NCBI GenBank assembly: GCA_003118195.1
Contig: BEXV01000019.1
Location: forward strand, 189,736-253,735
Reading direction: 5' to 3'
Source: Hemicentrotus pulcherrimus
Taxonomy: Eukaryota; Echinodermata; Echinoidea; Camarodonta; Strongylocentrotidae
Length of the DNA stretch: 64,000 nt
This document shows, one piece after another, positions 39,001-51,690 of the stretch (position 1 is the first letter of the stretch; every line of letters starts with the position of its first letter). A program made the translations under genes and the position numbers. Under the pieces are notes generated by a model, which saw only the letters and a program-made list of their open reading frames with translations, was not told the origin of the DNA and searched no databases.

Positions 39001-39929
39001 CGTTGCGTGCAGAGCAGACGACGATAAAAGGAAAAATGACTTGCGATGTTTTTTAAATATCGATCGATTCCTTCCGCGTAACAAAACTGCATAAAACACC
39101 CTGCACACAGAAAATGACAAGAAAACTGATGGAAAGAGAGAAAAGAAATCCGTTTGGGGTTGACACGGGACACAAGTCGTCACAAGTTTTGGGAAATAGC
39201 AATGATAATTATGTATGATAGCAGAGTTGTGATTGCCAACGTTCAGTGTAAAAGGTTTGACGTTTCACAAATATTTTACTTGTCAGCTTTCCTTTGGAAT
39301 GTGTCTTTCAAAGCAAGGTTTTTGAAACCACGACACTGTAAATGTTATCAGTTAAACATTCAATTGTATGCTTACTATGTGGCAAATTGATAGAATCACA
39401 CTTCTATAAGAGTAATAAGGAAAATCTGTCTATAATGTAGGAAAGTAATAGGAAAATGCGAAATAACTATTGTGATTATGGAAATAATAAAAAAATTTTA
39501 CTAAGGCGATCGTGCAGCTATGATTGACACTATTCGGGGGCGCTTATTATAATCTGGCGCTATTCAGGCACAAAAATCAACAAAGGTGATTAAAACCGTC
39601 AATCCAAGCATTAGAGTGTAATAATGTATAGCTTTGTGGTTAAGGACTCGCACGCAAAGGGCAAAAGAGTACTTTCATCGGAAAAGGACATCGGAAAAGG
39701 ACGCAAGTGAACTTGCGGTTTATTTTCTGATAAAGAACCGCTCTTTCCCTTGATGTAAACGGATACTCTTCATAATTAATGATAAGATATATTTGTCATA
39801 CATGACCAGGGTGAACAACAGCATTTTTGTCTCTATCCTTAATATCATAAAAGTGAATCTAACAGTATTTCTCAAGAGAAAAATATAACAGCCATTGAGG
39901 CGATTCTGTGCTGCGTGTCTGATGTGAAG

Positions 39930-40085
39930 TATTTTATTTATTTTATATTTATTTATTTCTGATATTTATACAGGGTGGCACATATCACCAATTTGGTGGT
40001 CTTCCACGAGGCCCTGTTTGGTAATAATAAACAAATAACAGCATCAAAAACAAAATAGATAAATACACAAGCATATAAACATGTA
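39930..40085. repeat. Repeat-like segment with nested hairpin
   Basis: ATTTATTTATTTCTGATATT leads into ACAGGG (39970-39975), which can pair with CCCTGT (40012-40017). Inside, CACCA and TGGTG (39986-39998) form a second stem. AAATAAAC and ATAAATACA tracts follow. It resembles the 3' end of a dispersed retroposon, from recall only. No open frame. Confidence 0.4.
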
Positions 40086-40855
40086 AAATAAAAATTAATT
40101 GGTATCCCCTTGAAATAACTGATCATTCAAGAATCATCCTTGATCATTTACAAGAAATAGGTGAATGGAATTTTCGAATTAAATACAATTACTAAAAACG
40201 TTCATTTATTAATATAAGATAGCTTAACGCACGGGATACCAAACTTGCTATATACATATTTACATTCAATTGCTATTTAACCAATAAACTTAGGTTCGTT
40301 ACAAGATAGTATGACATTTATCTTATTAATTCATTCAAAAATTAAGATCTTTTGATAATACAATTTACTAAATTTGTTGATGTTGGTATACGGAACATTA
40401 TCATATGGTGATATACTGATATCAAGATATTTTTAATCTTGAATGAAATAAATGGAAGAAAGACATACGTCGTATGGACATTTAGCTCGGAATCGTCCGT
40501 GATTTGCCTATTTTTTTTTTTTTTAACTTTTATTTTGAAGAAAAGTGCTTAGGCCTATATATTCTCACTATTTTCATTCATTAAAATACATCGTTTGAGA
40601 TACTAAACAAAATACTTCCCGAAACCTTTATTACAGGTATACATAACCACGTGTTCAATTGATTCAGGCATATTCCAATTAATAGCGTGGGTTAGTATGC
40701 TTTGATACATTAATATTCCAATTTTCCGTCTTCGCCCTTGAGCATGAAGCGCATTTAGAGCAGTGTCAATAGGCCATCAATCACCCTTGCCGTTGGATGA
40801 TATAAAGTGGCTTTGACATTTTTATATCATCTTGTAAAAATATCCCATCAATTTA

Positions 40856-40962
40856 TTAGATCAGCAGCGCACGGTCAGCGAGTACATCATTGTCCGAGCA
40901 TGTCCCACGCCCTTCATAATTTTGTTTATCTAGTCTCCGAAAATCAGCCCCGGAACTCTCCA
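40856..40962 (-). CDS. Weak candidate terminal exon
   Basis: On the minus strand GTTAACCTTTCAG precedes a frame reading ESSGADFRRLDKQNY then EGRGTCSDNDVLADRALLI, then TAA. AATAAA overlaps the stop codon (40852-40857). The segment is richer in G+C than its flanks and only this frame is open. It needs one base from an upstream exon, which does not fit the two bases left by the exon at 55532-55809. No family is recognised. A polyadenylation signal overlapping the stop would give a very short 3' untranslated region. It could be a chance open segment or belong to an unseen gene. Confidence 0.2.
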
Positions 40963-43497
40963 CTGAAAGGTTAACTTCTACAAAAGTAACCTTTACTTTC
41001 TTCCTTTTCTGTTTTGTGGTTTTATCAACAGTAGTATTGAAATAAATAAAAATGCATAAATAATGACATAACTGATATTGAAGATCATATTCACACAATG
41101 AGGAATGCACGAATTGTAATAAATAGAGGCTTGTGTAGGGTACGCTTTTATTACAAAAATATATTTAAAATATATATATAAGAACGAAGAGAAGAAAAGA
41201 CGGAGAAAGGGAAAGAAAGGAAACAGTCTGGAGTAAAAAGCTTGAAATGCCACACACACACCCAATAAAATGACAGCAAATCTCTATTCAACGATTGATG
41301 ATTGAATAAGTGTGATATGATATGTCATGTTCAAATTCAGAGTAATGCACTCGCACTAAAAAATGCAAATTATTCATACTTTTAATTGATTTGATGTTTT
41401 CTGATATGTTTTGACACGTCTTCCTCGTCAGTTGTCAGGAACGCTTGTAATGAAGGTAATACTGTTATCAATCACAAGTACCTTTAACAAGAAATAATTT
41501 TGATATAATGGTGTGAATTAAACATTAACACCAAAAAGGAGCAATTGAGAATAAGATGGCCGCAAATCATGGTTGCCTTTTATCAAAATAAATTATTCAC
41601 TATTTCGGGGTTTGTTTAAATTTGATATAAAAGTGTTAAAATAATGTTGCACTTATTCCTTTCCAATCCAAATCGTGAACAGCTGTCATGAGAGTATATA
41701 AAAGTATGTACATTGCCTCTTTAAAAAAAAACCTTAAATGAACGTGGTTATAGAGAGAATAAGATCTTTTGAATGACATGCCTGCCTACTGATGCAGAAA
41801 GGGCATAATTTCGCCACGGGGTGACGATTTCGAATGACTTATTATCAGTATATTGTAAATTTATGACGATGTGATAATAATGACGTTGTATTTGAATGAA
41901 ATTAATGGGACAGTAAGTGAAACAATAATACAAGGGTACAACTAGACCATCGAATATGAGGTGAAAGTTGCTTTCGAGTATAACCCATTTCTAAAGAATG
42001 TTGGGGAGGGTGCAGGCAGCCCCCCCCCCAAGCTCCTAATTTCTCACAACTATGCACACTTAAAGATTAAGGTGCATGGAGGGCAGACCAACTCCCTTCC
42101 AAACCTTGGAATCAGTTCTTCTTCCATTGCCTAAAGTGGTCTTCTACCTCAAGCCACTCGAAGCGCCAATTTCCATTACCGGTGCTCGTCACGATGGGAA
42201 ATTTGTCATATTAATGCGACAATCCCTCTTCAAACGCGCACAATAGCATAGTCGGTCAGTCGTAATTTCGAGGCCTAGTAATTTCTTTACAATATCTCAT
42301 CGTGAAAAGCTCCAAGAATATAGTACAAACCTTCAATGGAAGGATAAATATTTGATAATGGCTCGGGACATATTAATTAGTTTACAAATTGAAAGTAAAA
42401 AGTCCAATTATCTTATCTCTCTGCGGCATGCTTAGCCATAGATGATTATTTTGATAACCTTTCTCGGTAAACCTTTTAGAAATGGCTACCAATAAGCAGT
42501 TGAAGTAAATACGATTTCATTTCATCATTACATTGTCAATCCTATCATTTTTGTTTTCTTTCTCCTTTTTTCTTTTTCCTTTTTCCCTCTTAGAGCATGG
42601 TATAAACAATTTATATTCTTTTCAACTGTGAAATCTTCTTGAATTTATCACTTTTCTTAAGATTTACAAAAAAAAAATAACATTTTCAAAATTATACATA
42701 AAATAACATTCAGAATTAGTGTTACAAATACAGAGTAACTACTCAATGTAACCATGAATAAATTGTAAAAGAGAAGAAAAATCTGGGAAAAAACTCTTGC
42801 ATAATTCAAGCACACAACTATAATATTTAAGATAAAATATAATAATGCCTTTTGATAGTCGATCTTTAGGAAATGAGCAAGTGAATTAAACCATATTAAC
42901 TAGGGGGAAATGAGGAGTGGTTGCACTCTCTTCATAACAGTTTTAATGGGAGGATAACTCACGTTTTATTTTTAATTAAAGAAGTCATTCGTAAGTATAA
43001 GACCCGGTGTTGATTTCCCTACTTTATGGTTACCCACTACAGACAGATGCCTATAAGAGATTATAGGAGAGTTAATTCTGCCAAGTCTCCTATGTAATAG
43101 GCCATGAATTTTAATAGTAACATAAGCTCTAGAGATGCTTACTCACGGTCTGCAAGGGACCTGTCTAAAAATAACAAATCAAGGGCATGCCCAAAAAAGG
43201 CAAATGAAAACATTATTTCATCCACGTCATTGGGTTGTGAAACACGGACTGTTACGAAAGAAAGAGAATCTATGAATTCCCTTACGCGACGCTGTACTTT
43301 GCTTTCAATTATGGTACTTTTGAAGAAGAAAAAAAAAGAGGAAAAGTACGGAAGAAGAGTATGGATCATTAAGGTAGACTGTAAAAACAATTGAGGAGAG
43401 AGAATTTGAAGGTTAGATACAGAGAGTGGTAGAATAACAGGATCACCAAAGTCGACAGATATGGTTCATTTTAATGAGAGAGGGAGATATAGAGAGA

Positions 43498-44063
43498 GTC
43501 TGAGAAACTGGAGCAGATGAAACGAACTCGAAGGGAATAGTAATAAATGAAGTTGTGAGGATCTAGACTGATTTTAAAGAAGGCATATCATGTGTTTAGG
43601 GATTACAATATGCTTAAAACATTAATAAAGCTTTGATGAATTAACATAGATTAATGTCAAGCAGTTATTATGACAGCATCGTCCTGAAGACAATCTGGCT
43701 CCTAAGAGTAGATGAGGAACTTCTTGTCCCAACATTCTGCTGATAAATATTCTATCTTCAAGGACCATCTTTCAAGACTGAGGAACAGGTGCAGATGAAG
43801 AGAACGCGAAGGATATAATGATATATTAAGGCAGCAAGATTTCGGCCGATTGCAAAGAAGACATATTATGGGATCGAAGTTCAATGATCATGATTATGCT
43901 TAAAACATTAATCAAGCCTTGATGAATTAGCTTGGAGTAATGTCAAGTGGTGATTATGGGACCGTCGTCCTTGAAATAGAATCGATCCAAAAAGTAGATT
44001 ATGAATCACATGTCCAAACCTTCTGATGATACCCATATTATCTTCAAGGACCATCTTTCAAGA
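43498..44063. repeat. Diverged tandem duplication, two units of about 280 bp
   Basis: Unit 1 (about 43498-43775) and unit 2 (about 43776-44063) align over their full length. Shared blocks in the same order are GCAGATGAA with a following CGAAGG, ATGCTTAAAACATTAAT, AGCYTTGATGAATTA, TAATGTCAAG, a CGTCCT block, and TCAAGGACCATCTTTCAAGA closing both units. By eye identity is around three quarters with small indels, so the event is old. There is no open frame across a unit. Confidence 0.85.
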
Positions 44064-45411
44064 GGCCACAACGCACAAAACTCTTTGAGAAACTCCTAGC
44101 AAACCCGTGTTTTTTTCTTAAAGCTTCTCCTACCGTTTTTTAATACCTTTTACAAGGGTTAGCTCAGTGTACACATATTTGACAAAAATAACGCTGGATT
44201 CAACAAAGGATGAAAAGAGTTTTACACAATCGAGACTATCACAAGATAGGCGAAGTGGACCTGAATGAACTTGGGAGCCTCAAAATGTCAGTGGATATGC
44301 TTTATCTTATTAACGTTGTATTAAAGTTTGATTGAAGGCGCCTTGAGTCCTCGCCTATATTGTTAAAACAACATCCCCACTGTCCTGATTACACGTTAGC
44401 CAAGGCGCAATTCGGTGCTCAAAATAAGTGTTGCAAGGCCCATTCAGTAACATATTGATTAAAGCTCAAAAAGTAACACGGTCATGGTAAATGTTCTTTA
44501 CCGGGACTTTCCTGTCAATGGAAACGATGCGTATCTTAATTGACCATGTCTTTACACATGAGCGGTGGAACAGTTGGTGTTCTTAATTAATGAAGAAATT
44601 ACACCGGCCACCCAGAACAAACTTGACCCTGTGAATCTGTAGCACATATTTTCAGGCACCTTGACATGAAGAAGCCTTCAATAAAAGGGCCTAAACGAAT
44701 GACGAGTAATTTTTGGAATGCATTTTGAAGCCTCACAGTGTCTGTTCAGGACAAACATTTCGATAACCTAAAATGAACGTACATCTTTTCCCATCTCATC
44801 CTTTTTTTTTATATACGATTCTACAATCATGAATTACTTTTTGCAAGCGTTGTTCCATTTTCGAACCCTGAAGCTGCAACCTATTATGATTATTATTTCC
44901 CCTTTATATTTGGTTTTATAATCTCGATATAATGTTTAATCGTTAACAAAAATCAGAAAAGCAAATAAACTTTGTTCATGTAAACAAATTAAAGTGGAGT
45001 GAGACTGAACGAACCGATACAACCATGAAGGATACATCGTTAAAGTCTTGTCGTGGAATACAAGATTTCTTGTTTGTCTCATCATTGCGATACAAAATGT
45101 ATTCATCTACCTTTTCATAAATTCATTCACTTTCCAATGGTGGAGCTCAATCTCCAAATTGTGGGTTAATTTTAGTAGCCTTGAAGAAGAAACAGGTCGT
45201 TGTCTCCTATGCATACGTACTAGGAATTTCCTATTCCGTGCGTGAACATGAAACATTTGGGAATAATAAACTAAACAACTGAAAACATCTCTTTCCTTAC
45301 TCTCGATGAATCGGTCGCCAACATCATTCAAAATGATGAAACCATATCACCTGTTTTGATCAAATTTAGACACGTGAACCATGACTTCTCGACTGCGCGA
45401 GCATTCACAGT

Positions 45412-45478
45412 TTTCCCACCCACTCACACCCACACACTCCAACCCACCATAACAGTCACACACACCCGCATTACGCAT
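45412..45478. repeat. CA/CCCA-rich low-complexity stretch
   Basis: Interrupted CACACC and CACACAC repeats. Confidence 0.85.
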
Positions 45479-48400
45479 CCGCTCTCAAATCAACGCACAC
45501 GAAATCCCCTTTGCTTTTTTTAAAGCTGCATATTATTTGAAATACAGTACTTCTATCGATATTGTGATATTATCTATAAATCGATTCATGGTCTAAATTT
45601 ACCTTCGAATGATTAGCAATCTTAAAACCTGTGTGAAAGAAACGACAACTGGTCTTTTCTAGAAGAGCTTATCACTATTTGCATATGGGCCTACATTCTA
45701 CATTTTCCTTTTAATCTTTCTTACTTTCTTGACGTCATATTCGAAAAGACGGGCATTATCTATGCAATTCAATATTCACATTTTTATCAATTTCAATATC
45801 AAATATCAATTTCAATACCTTCCACAATAATCTTGTAAGTATCGGTGGTGTGGCATTTTAATATCACCTTGGGTTTCTGTTTCTGTTATTCATTATGCTT
45901 GTTTGCTTATCGCAAGAAAAGATCGGGAACACAAAGGACTATACAACTTTCAACTTAAATAGGTAATCTAAAACCATGCCTGTTGAGTAACGCAACTATT
46001 TGTCAAAATAGGAAGATATTAGAAAATCGCAGTGCATTGGACTTGGAGGATGGAACACGCCATCGCGGTATTTGGTTTATAATGTCTACAAGAATTATGG
46101 TGTCGTTGTGTCCTTGGAAAGCATCATCACATTACAAATATGGGCCTTGGGCGTTTGTTTGAACGAGACAGAGGATGGTTTATACATTTCCCCTCCGACT
46201 GATCAGATACATGTCTCAAGACTGATGGATCTTCATTGTTGGTCTTAGAAGAAGTAATTTTGACATAGGAATTATGGGCAATCTGCGATAATCAGTAAAG
46301 TAGAATCCTATCATTCGATCTGTTTTAAATGAATTATTCATGTCACTGCAACATTTCCTGGAGGTACATTTCTACTTCGAGTGCAATGCATCAGTTACAA
46401 CTGCTAACAAAATGACAGGGAAAAGGCAAAAGCTTCTTTATTAAAGGACATATAGTCGAAACCAGCGGATGTACATGTACTTGTCTAATCAATGTAATTG
46501 ATATCAAACAACAAGAAATACAAAAATAGATTGTGTATTCCATATTCCGCAAGGACAATTTAGGAAGGGAATGTAGGATACAGCTATTTTGAGATCACAA
46601 GCGATTACCCACAGACGAGAAATTAGAGACGGTAGAAAAATCAATTTCTCGAAGCTGCAACTGTACCCGCCTTGAAACATTCGATTGTGTTCAAATTTAG
46701 AGCGAACTTATACATCGTATATTGTACTTCACGTCAAAGGGATATTATACAAATGAAAACATCATATGGTTTTGCATATGGATTGGTAATGCTATCGTGC
46801 GATAGATCTAGCGGTGGCCTAGATATCTTTTGTGTCGTAAGACTTCCTGTGACTACTGTTACTCACGAAGAAATGAAAATATCTCGCATTTCCTCCTTCC
46901 CGTCGAACTTAAGCTTGAAATCGACTTTCCTTGATAACTTTCACCCAAACTTCTTTGAAGAAATAAGGATAAAGTTATGATTCTGTGAAGTCCGAACCTT
47001 TGCTACCATGAGCGCGGTGTTTTCGTCGAAAACGGTGGAAATGGAACAATTGACGTGGAAGAGGGGGAGAGGTGACGGGTTTAGTCAATCCTACGCTGAA
47101 ATACTACAGATAGATAGTTCAATTCGAATCAAAACCTCGGTGTTTAATTTGCTAGCGTCCTTTGTCAAGAAAGACTTATCGCACGGGCCTTTCGGTAACT
47201 CAGCTTGAGAATAATGGAACAGCTCAGACTGGCCATCCACTCAAGATTTTCATTGCAGAAACTATTCGTATTCTACAATGTAAAGTTTAAGTGTCACCTC
47301 TTGGTCCAGACATCAGCAAGACATGTCGTCAGTCAAATATTCAGTATATGTCAACCCCCTTAAGATGAGGAGCATGCTCCTTTACCTCATAGACCTACGC
47401 CACCAATGACAAACAGAGGTTTCCTGCGAATATTGAAAAAATGTAAAGCATCGTCCTTTTCCTTTTACAGAAACAAGTCCTTACCAGGTCAGACACTGCA
47501 TGAGACTAAGTCGCTCAATTGCACCCGCCACCCCCTATTCCTATTTTACCCCAATAATGACAGAGGATATCGGAAGACAGCATATCAGCTCTAGCTCGTT
47601 CGCCCACATAGCGTCGTTCAATTGGACCTGTCCTCAGCCCAGGCGTGTAATTTTCGCGGTCACTGGTCATAACTACCAGATAACTGATCTTTAAGTACAA
47701 CCAATTCTCGAGTTTAGAGTCAATTACTTCGGGGGAGACCCTGTTTCCCTCTTTTTTGGAATACGTGTTCCTCATTTTGCTACGCTCAAATGAACCCAGA
47801 CGTGACTCATTTCGTCATGTTTCCTTACCCGATTTTTCACATCATAAACCGTCAATTGCAGAACAAATGGTACCAATCAGAACAAAGGAATATATCAGCG
47901 AACATCATTACTTTTGATGCACACCAACAAACCCACCAAATCGCACCCGCTTTCATCCACAAACACACACACACGCACATGACATCTGTTCCACGAATCT
48001 CATCAAAACCAATTATTACGTGAAAGAGAGGAAATAGCTCCGCAGATTAATTGAATGATATATTGATTCTATATTCATGATCGTAGAACTAAATGAAACG
48101 ACATTCTGTCACTGCACCATATTTAGAAATACCTGTATAAATACAAGCTCTTCTCGGTCACATTTGCCTCCTGGCTAAAGCCAGATTCAATTTTTGTTTC
48201 AATTTCAAGCTAAATATATCGAAAATTTGATGGTGAATAATTCCATGGTCATATTGATCTCCCAATATGGAGAATATATGCAAAAGTAAAACTAAATAGC
48301 CTTAAACACTCAAGGGTAACAAGAGGGGGGAAAACAAAAAACAGGAATACAAATATACAATAAAAACAGTTTAACATCATTAGAAAGTGATTTGCATTAT

Positions 48401-49394
48401 AGTTATATTTTTTTATTCGGATCGAAATATTTACTGTCCTAGTCAGCAAATAGAATACTATTACAATTCTATTACAAGACACGTCATATCATGGCAGCCA
48501 GCAGCCAACCTTTGAAGTTTGATATTCAATGATAGTTATCATTCATATCTCATTTAAATATTTCAATACTTTTCATGTCATTACAATGCTCCTTGCTTTT
48601 TATTTCCTCTGTTCAATTTGTTATTATGTTTATCCATATCATCAGCAAAAGTGCATTGTGACAAGACCATTAATGTTATGTACCAACACCTGTAGGTTGT
48701 ATCTTTTGTAAACGTTTTCATATGAAGGAAACATTTCCTTTTAAAGTGCAAACATTGGTAAGTATCATTCGTTTAATAATGCTTTAATAAATCCATGTAA
48801 TAACAAATTTCATTATTAACAATGGTTTTACAAACGGCACATTACCTTCTGAAGAGAAGTCAAGGTAACTTATTGTATTTTTTTAAGGAAAATCGATACT
48901 CAGAGATGACATTTATCGAATATCTTCAAAAATGTCCTAGACAATCAATATGGATCTAACCTTCGATCCAGTATTCTTTACTGGGTGGCTTTGGAGTTGT
49001 AGTAGATGGAAAAAAGGGCTCAGACATCATGTCATGACCTAGATTTTTGAAGGCCACTATAAATGTTTTCGTGGCATATAATAGCACAATGATGATATAG
49101 TAATACGCCGTCAACTTCGATTCGATATGTTATTCTCAGCGATCTTAGCTGCCATTAGGTCAGTGTGCATTAACCGTTTTAAACATTTCCTAATCCTATA
49201 CGATAACCATGTTCAAGAGCTAAAAACCGTTTGTGATTTTCTTTCCTTTATTAATTCTTTTCTTTTTGGATTGGAGGGGTCTTAGCAATTATATGCCTTA
49301 TTATCGGCCACATCGCCTCGGTACATTTGATTATTTTCAAGATATCATTGTTTTACAAGGAATAATTTCATAATGATTTTCTAATAATCTTATC

Positions 49395-49430
49395 AGATGG
49401 AGGGCGTTTGTGTAAACGCCCTCAGCCATC
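49395..49430. other. Strong short hairpin
   Basis: AGGGCGTTT (49401-49409) pairs perfectly with AAACGCCCT (49414-49422) across a GTGT loop. GATGG to the left and CCATC to the right extend the stem past a three-base bulge. TATCAGAT flanks it at 49391 and recurs at about 49452. No poly-U follows and this is eukaryotic DNA, so it is not a terminator. It may be a small non-autonomous element or an RNA hairpin. Confidence 0.55.
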
Positions 49431-51388
49431 GCTGCACAAACATCAGGCGGTCTATCAGATAAAGACATTTTAAATCAACAACATTATAACCACGTTGAAA
49501 TAGCTTGGTCTAAAAAGATGATGTTTTATAAGAAGATATTTTCTATAAATCCTAATTTACTAAGGGAGATTGTTAAAGAAAACAAAAACAAATTACTGCG
49601 CAAACATTTGGTGGGCTATCAGGGAAAGGTATTTCCAATCTTTCAAGAGTGCATACAGGCGGAATAATGAGCCAAATTACAAAACAACCGAGAACAAATC
49701 TTTGGTAATTGCCTATCGAAATAACGTTATCGTAAAGATAACCTATAACTATACGCCCCTGCAGAAACAAAAAAGTTTCATTGTATAACTTAATTATTTG
49801 AACAATCATCTAGAAGCATTAGTCGAATCAATCGCCAACAGTTAGCAGATCCGTTTGAACTCTTTCAACTCGTTCAGGTAGAACCAAGTAAACTGAGAAG
49901 CAAGGCATATCTCCTTTAATCCAAAATGGAAATATGGCCACCATGCCTTGTGCAATGCAATATTCATATCTAGACTATGCACAAATGTTCTGGTGTTATG
50001 GGAACGCACTTGGCTTATCATTCATATAGTAAGCCATTCAGTTTATGATATATTCAAACTCAATTTGTGGGAAATTTGAGAATCTAACACTTTGAATAAT
50101 GTCTATGAGATAGAAGCGAAAATCAACAATTGAGACCTGCCATATTAAGCAAACTCTATTTGTAGGACAGAAAATAATATTTTTTTAAAAGAAAGTGTGT
50201 TAATACATTTTGAAGTAATTTCTGTTCTTTTTTCACAACTATGTGTTGTTTAGTCCTCATAATGTGTTACATGAAATCATGAAAAGACCTACATTAATCC
50301 TTTTCCACACGCAATATCGACGCGCTGTGAATTAATGTGTAAAAAAAAAAATAACATCGATTTTCTTACAGGCTATATCCATTAGGCATAATATTTCAGA
50401 TAGGGCAGACTCGAGAATAAATTGATTGATGCTTCAGGCTAGATTAAGCCCACATTCCATCCTTTATCATCATGTAGCTGAGCCTGGAATGAATCTCTAG
50501 GGGTATCAGAGACAATTCGATAAAGCGTCAGGGTAGAAATATGAAAGGAACATCAAATTGTGAATGGATTAAATTCTCGCTTAGCAAATGGGTTGTTATT
50601 GTTTTACCCTATGACTTGAAATTTCACATTTTCAATGGGAGCATAAAGAATTTGGGATGTGGTTGATAGAATGATCAACACACTTTAGAAGAGTGACGAA
50701 ACTAAGAATTGAAAAAAAAAAACGTGAAAATGTGAATTGTTTCGAACAACCAGGAAAACACACCATCAGGTGATATACTAGTATGTCTTTGAAAAAGGAA
50801 GAGCGGCACTATATCCCTAAATTCTTATGTGAAACGTTCACAGAAACGAAGGAAATAAAACAAGAGCAAATTTTCATACATTACTTTGACCCCAATTCCA
50901 ACTTTTAAAAAAATATGACCCGAGTGTAGCCCCCTAACCTTGATAATGTTGTAAGATTGGTCATACAATATGAATAATTTCATTTTCATGCAAACAAATA
51001 TTAATATAACCATTATGACGAATGTATTTTCCTAATAATAAAATTTATTGGCCACTAGGAATAATGTCTATGAACACATCGTTCTGTAAATTTCTACATT
51101 TACTGTACAGAATATCCGTTTCGATCGAGGGGGGGGGGTGCCTAAGGTGATTATTTCCAGGGACAAATCCTCAAATGGGACAAACAGGAATTTCGCGTCA
51201 ACCTTAATCATCTTATCAGAACGTTTTTTATTATGGAGGAATATTACTCTGAAGGGATTGAATTATGCATTTATCTGTCCATTTTTCTTTAAAATTATTA
51301 ATTACATTTTTTGAACATTTAGATTTTTTTTCCTTTTCAGCTGCGTTTCAAAATGCATTCTAGAGAAAGGGGAAAATGTAAAAAATTC

Positions 51389-51390
<2 letters not shown>

Positions 51391-51420
<30 letters not shown>
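51391..51420. repeat. (TA)n microsatellite
   Basis: Fifteen TA units. Shorter TA runs occur at 7789-7805 and 52105-52124. Confidence 0.95.
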
Positions 51421-51422
<2 letters not shown>

Positions 51423-51431
51423 TGACTTTAC

Positions 51432-51478
51432 ATGTTATTATGTTTGCTATTAATGTTTAATGTTATTATGTTTGCTAT
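51432..51478. repeat. 28-bp direct repeat beside a TA array
   Basis: ATGTTATTATGTTTGCTAT occurs at 51432-51450 and again at 51460-51478, 28 bp apart, right after the (TA)n run at 51391-51420. This looks like a recent slippage or repair duplication. Confidence 0.8.
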
Positions 51479-51589
51479 CTGCCCTTTCGTAGGCCCCGTC
51501 AAGTAGAACTCCACTCCATCATCTAATAACTCTTTTCTTCCACTTCTAGTCACGATGCAATCACAGTAATTCAAGATTCAAAGAGGCGT

Positions 51590-51690
51590 AAAAGCTTCCG
51601 AGCATCGCCCAACAAGCTCTGACTCCGCAGAGCCGAATCCGGCGGAATTGAGCCCCCTAACCTTGACAATGTAAGATTAGCAGCGCTGAA
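51590..51690. other. G+C-rich island with short hairpin and dispersed motif
   Basis: GCTCTG (51616-51621) pairs with CAGAGC (51628-51633). Downstream AGCCCCCTAACCTTGACAAT (from 51651) nearly repeats a phrase at 50933. No open frame with splice support. Confidence 0.4.

Noticed and set aside
43300..43390. Minus-strand polypyrimidine tract with a 31-bp exon-like segment ending CGC|GTAAGG
   Set aside because: Too short and without context. The tract is likely low-complexity sequence.
51319..51395. Strong acceptor CTTTTTTTCCTTTTCAG on the plus strand
   Set aside because: What follows runs into a TA microsatellite without a donor.
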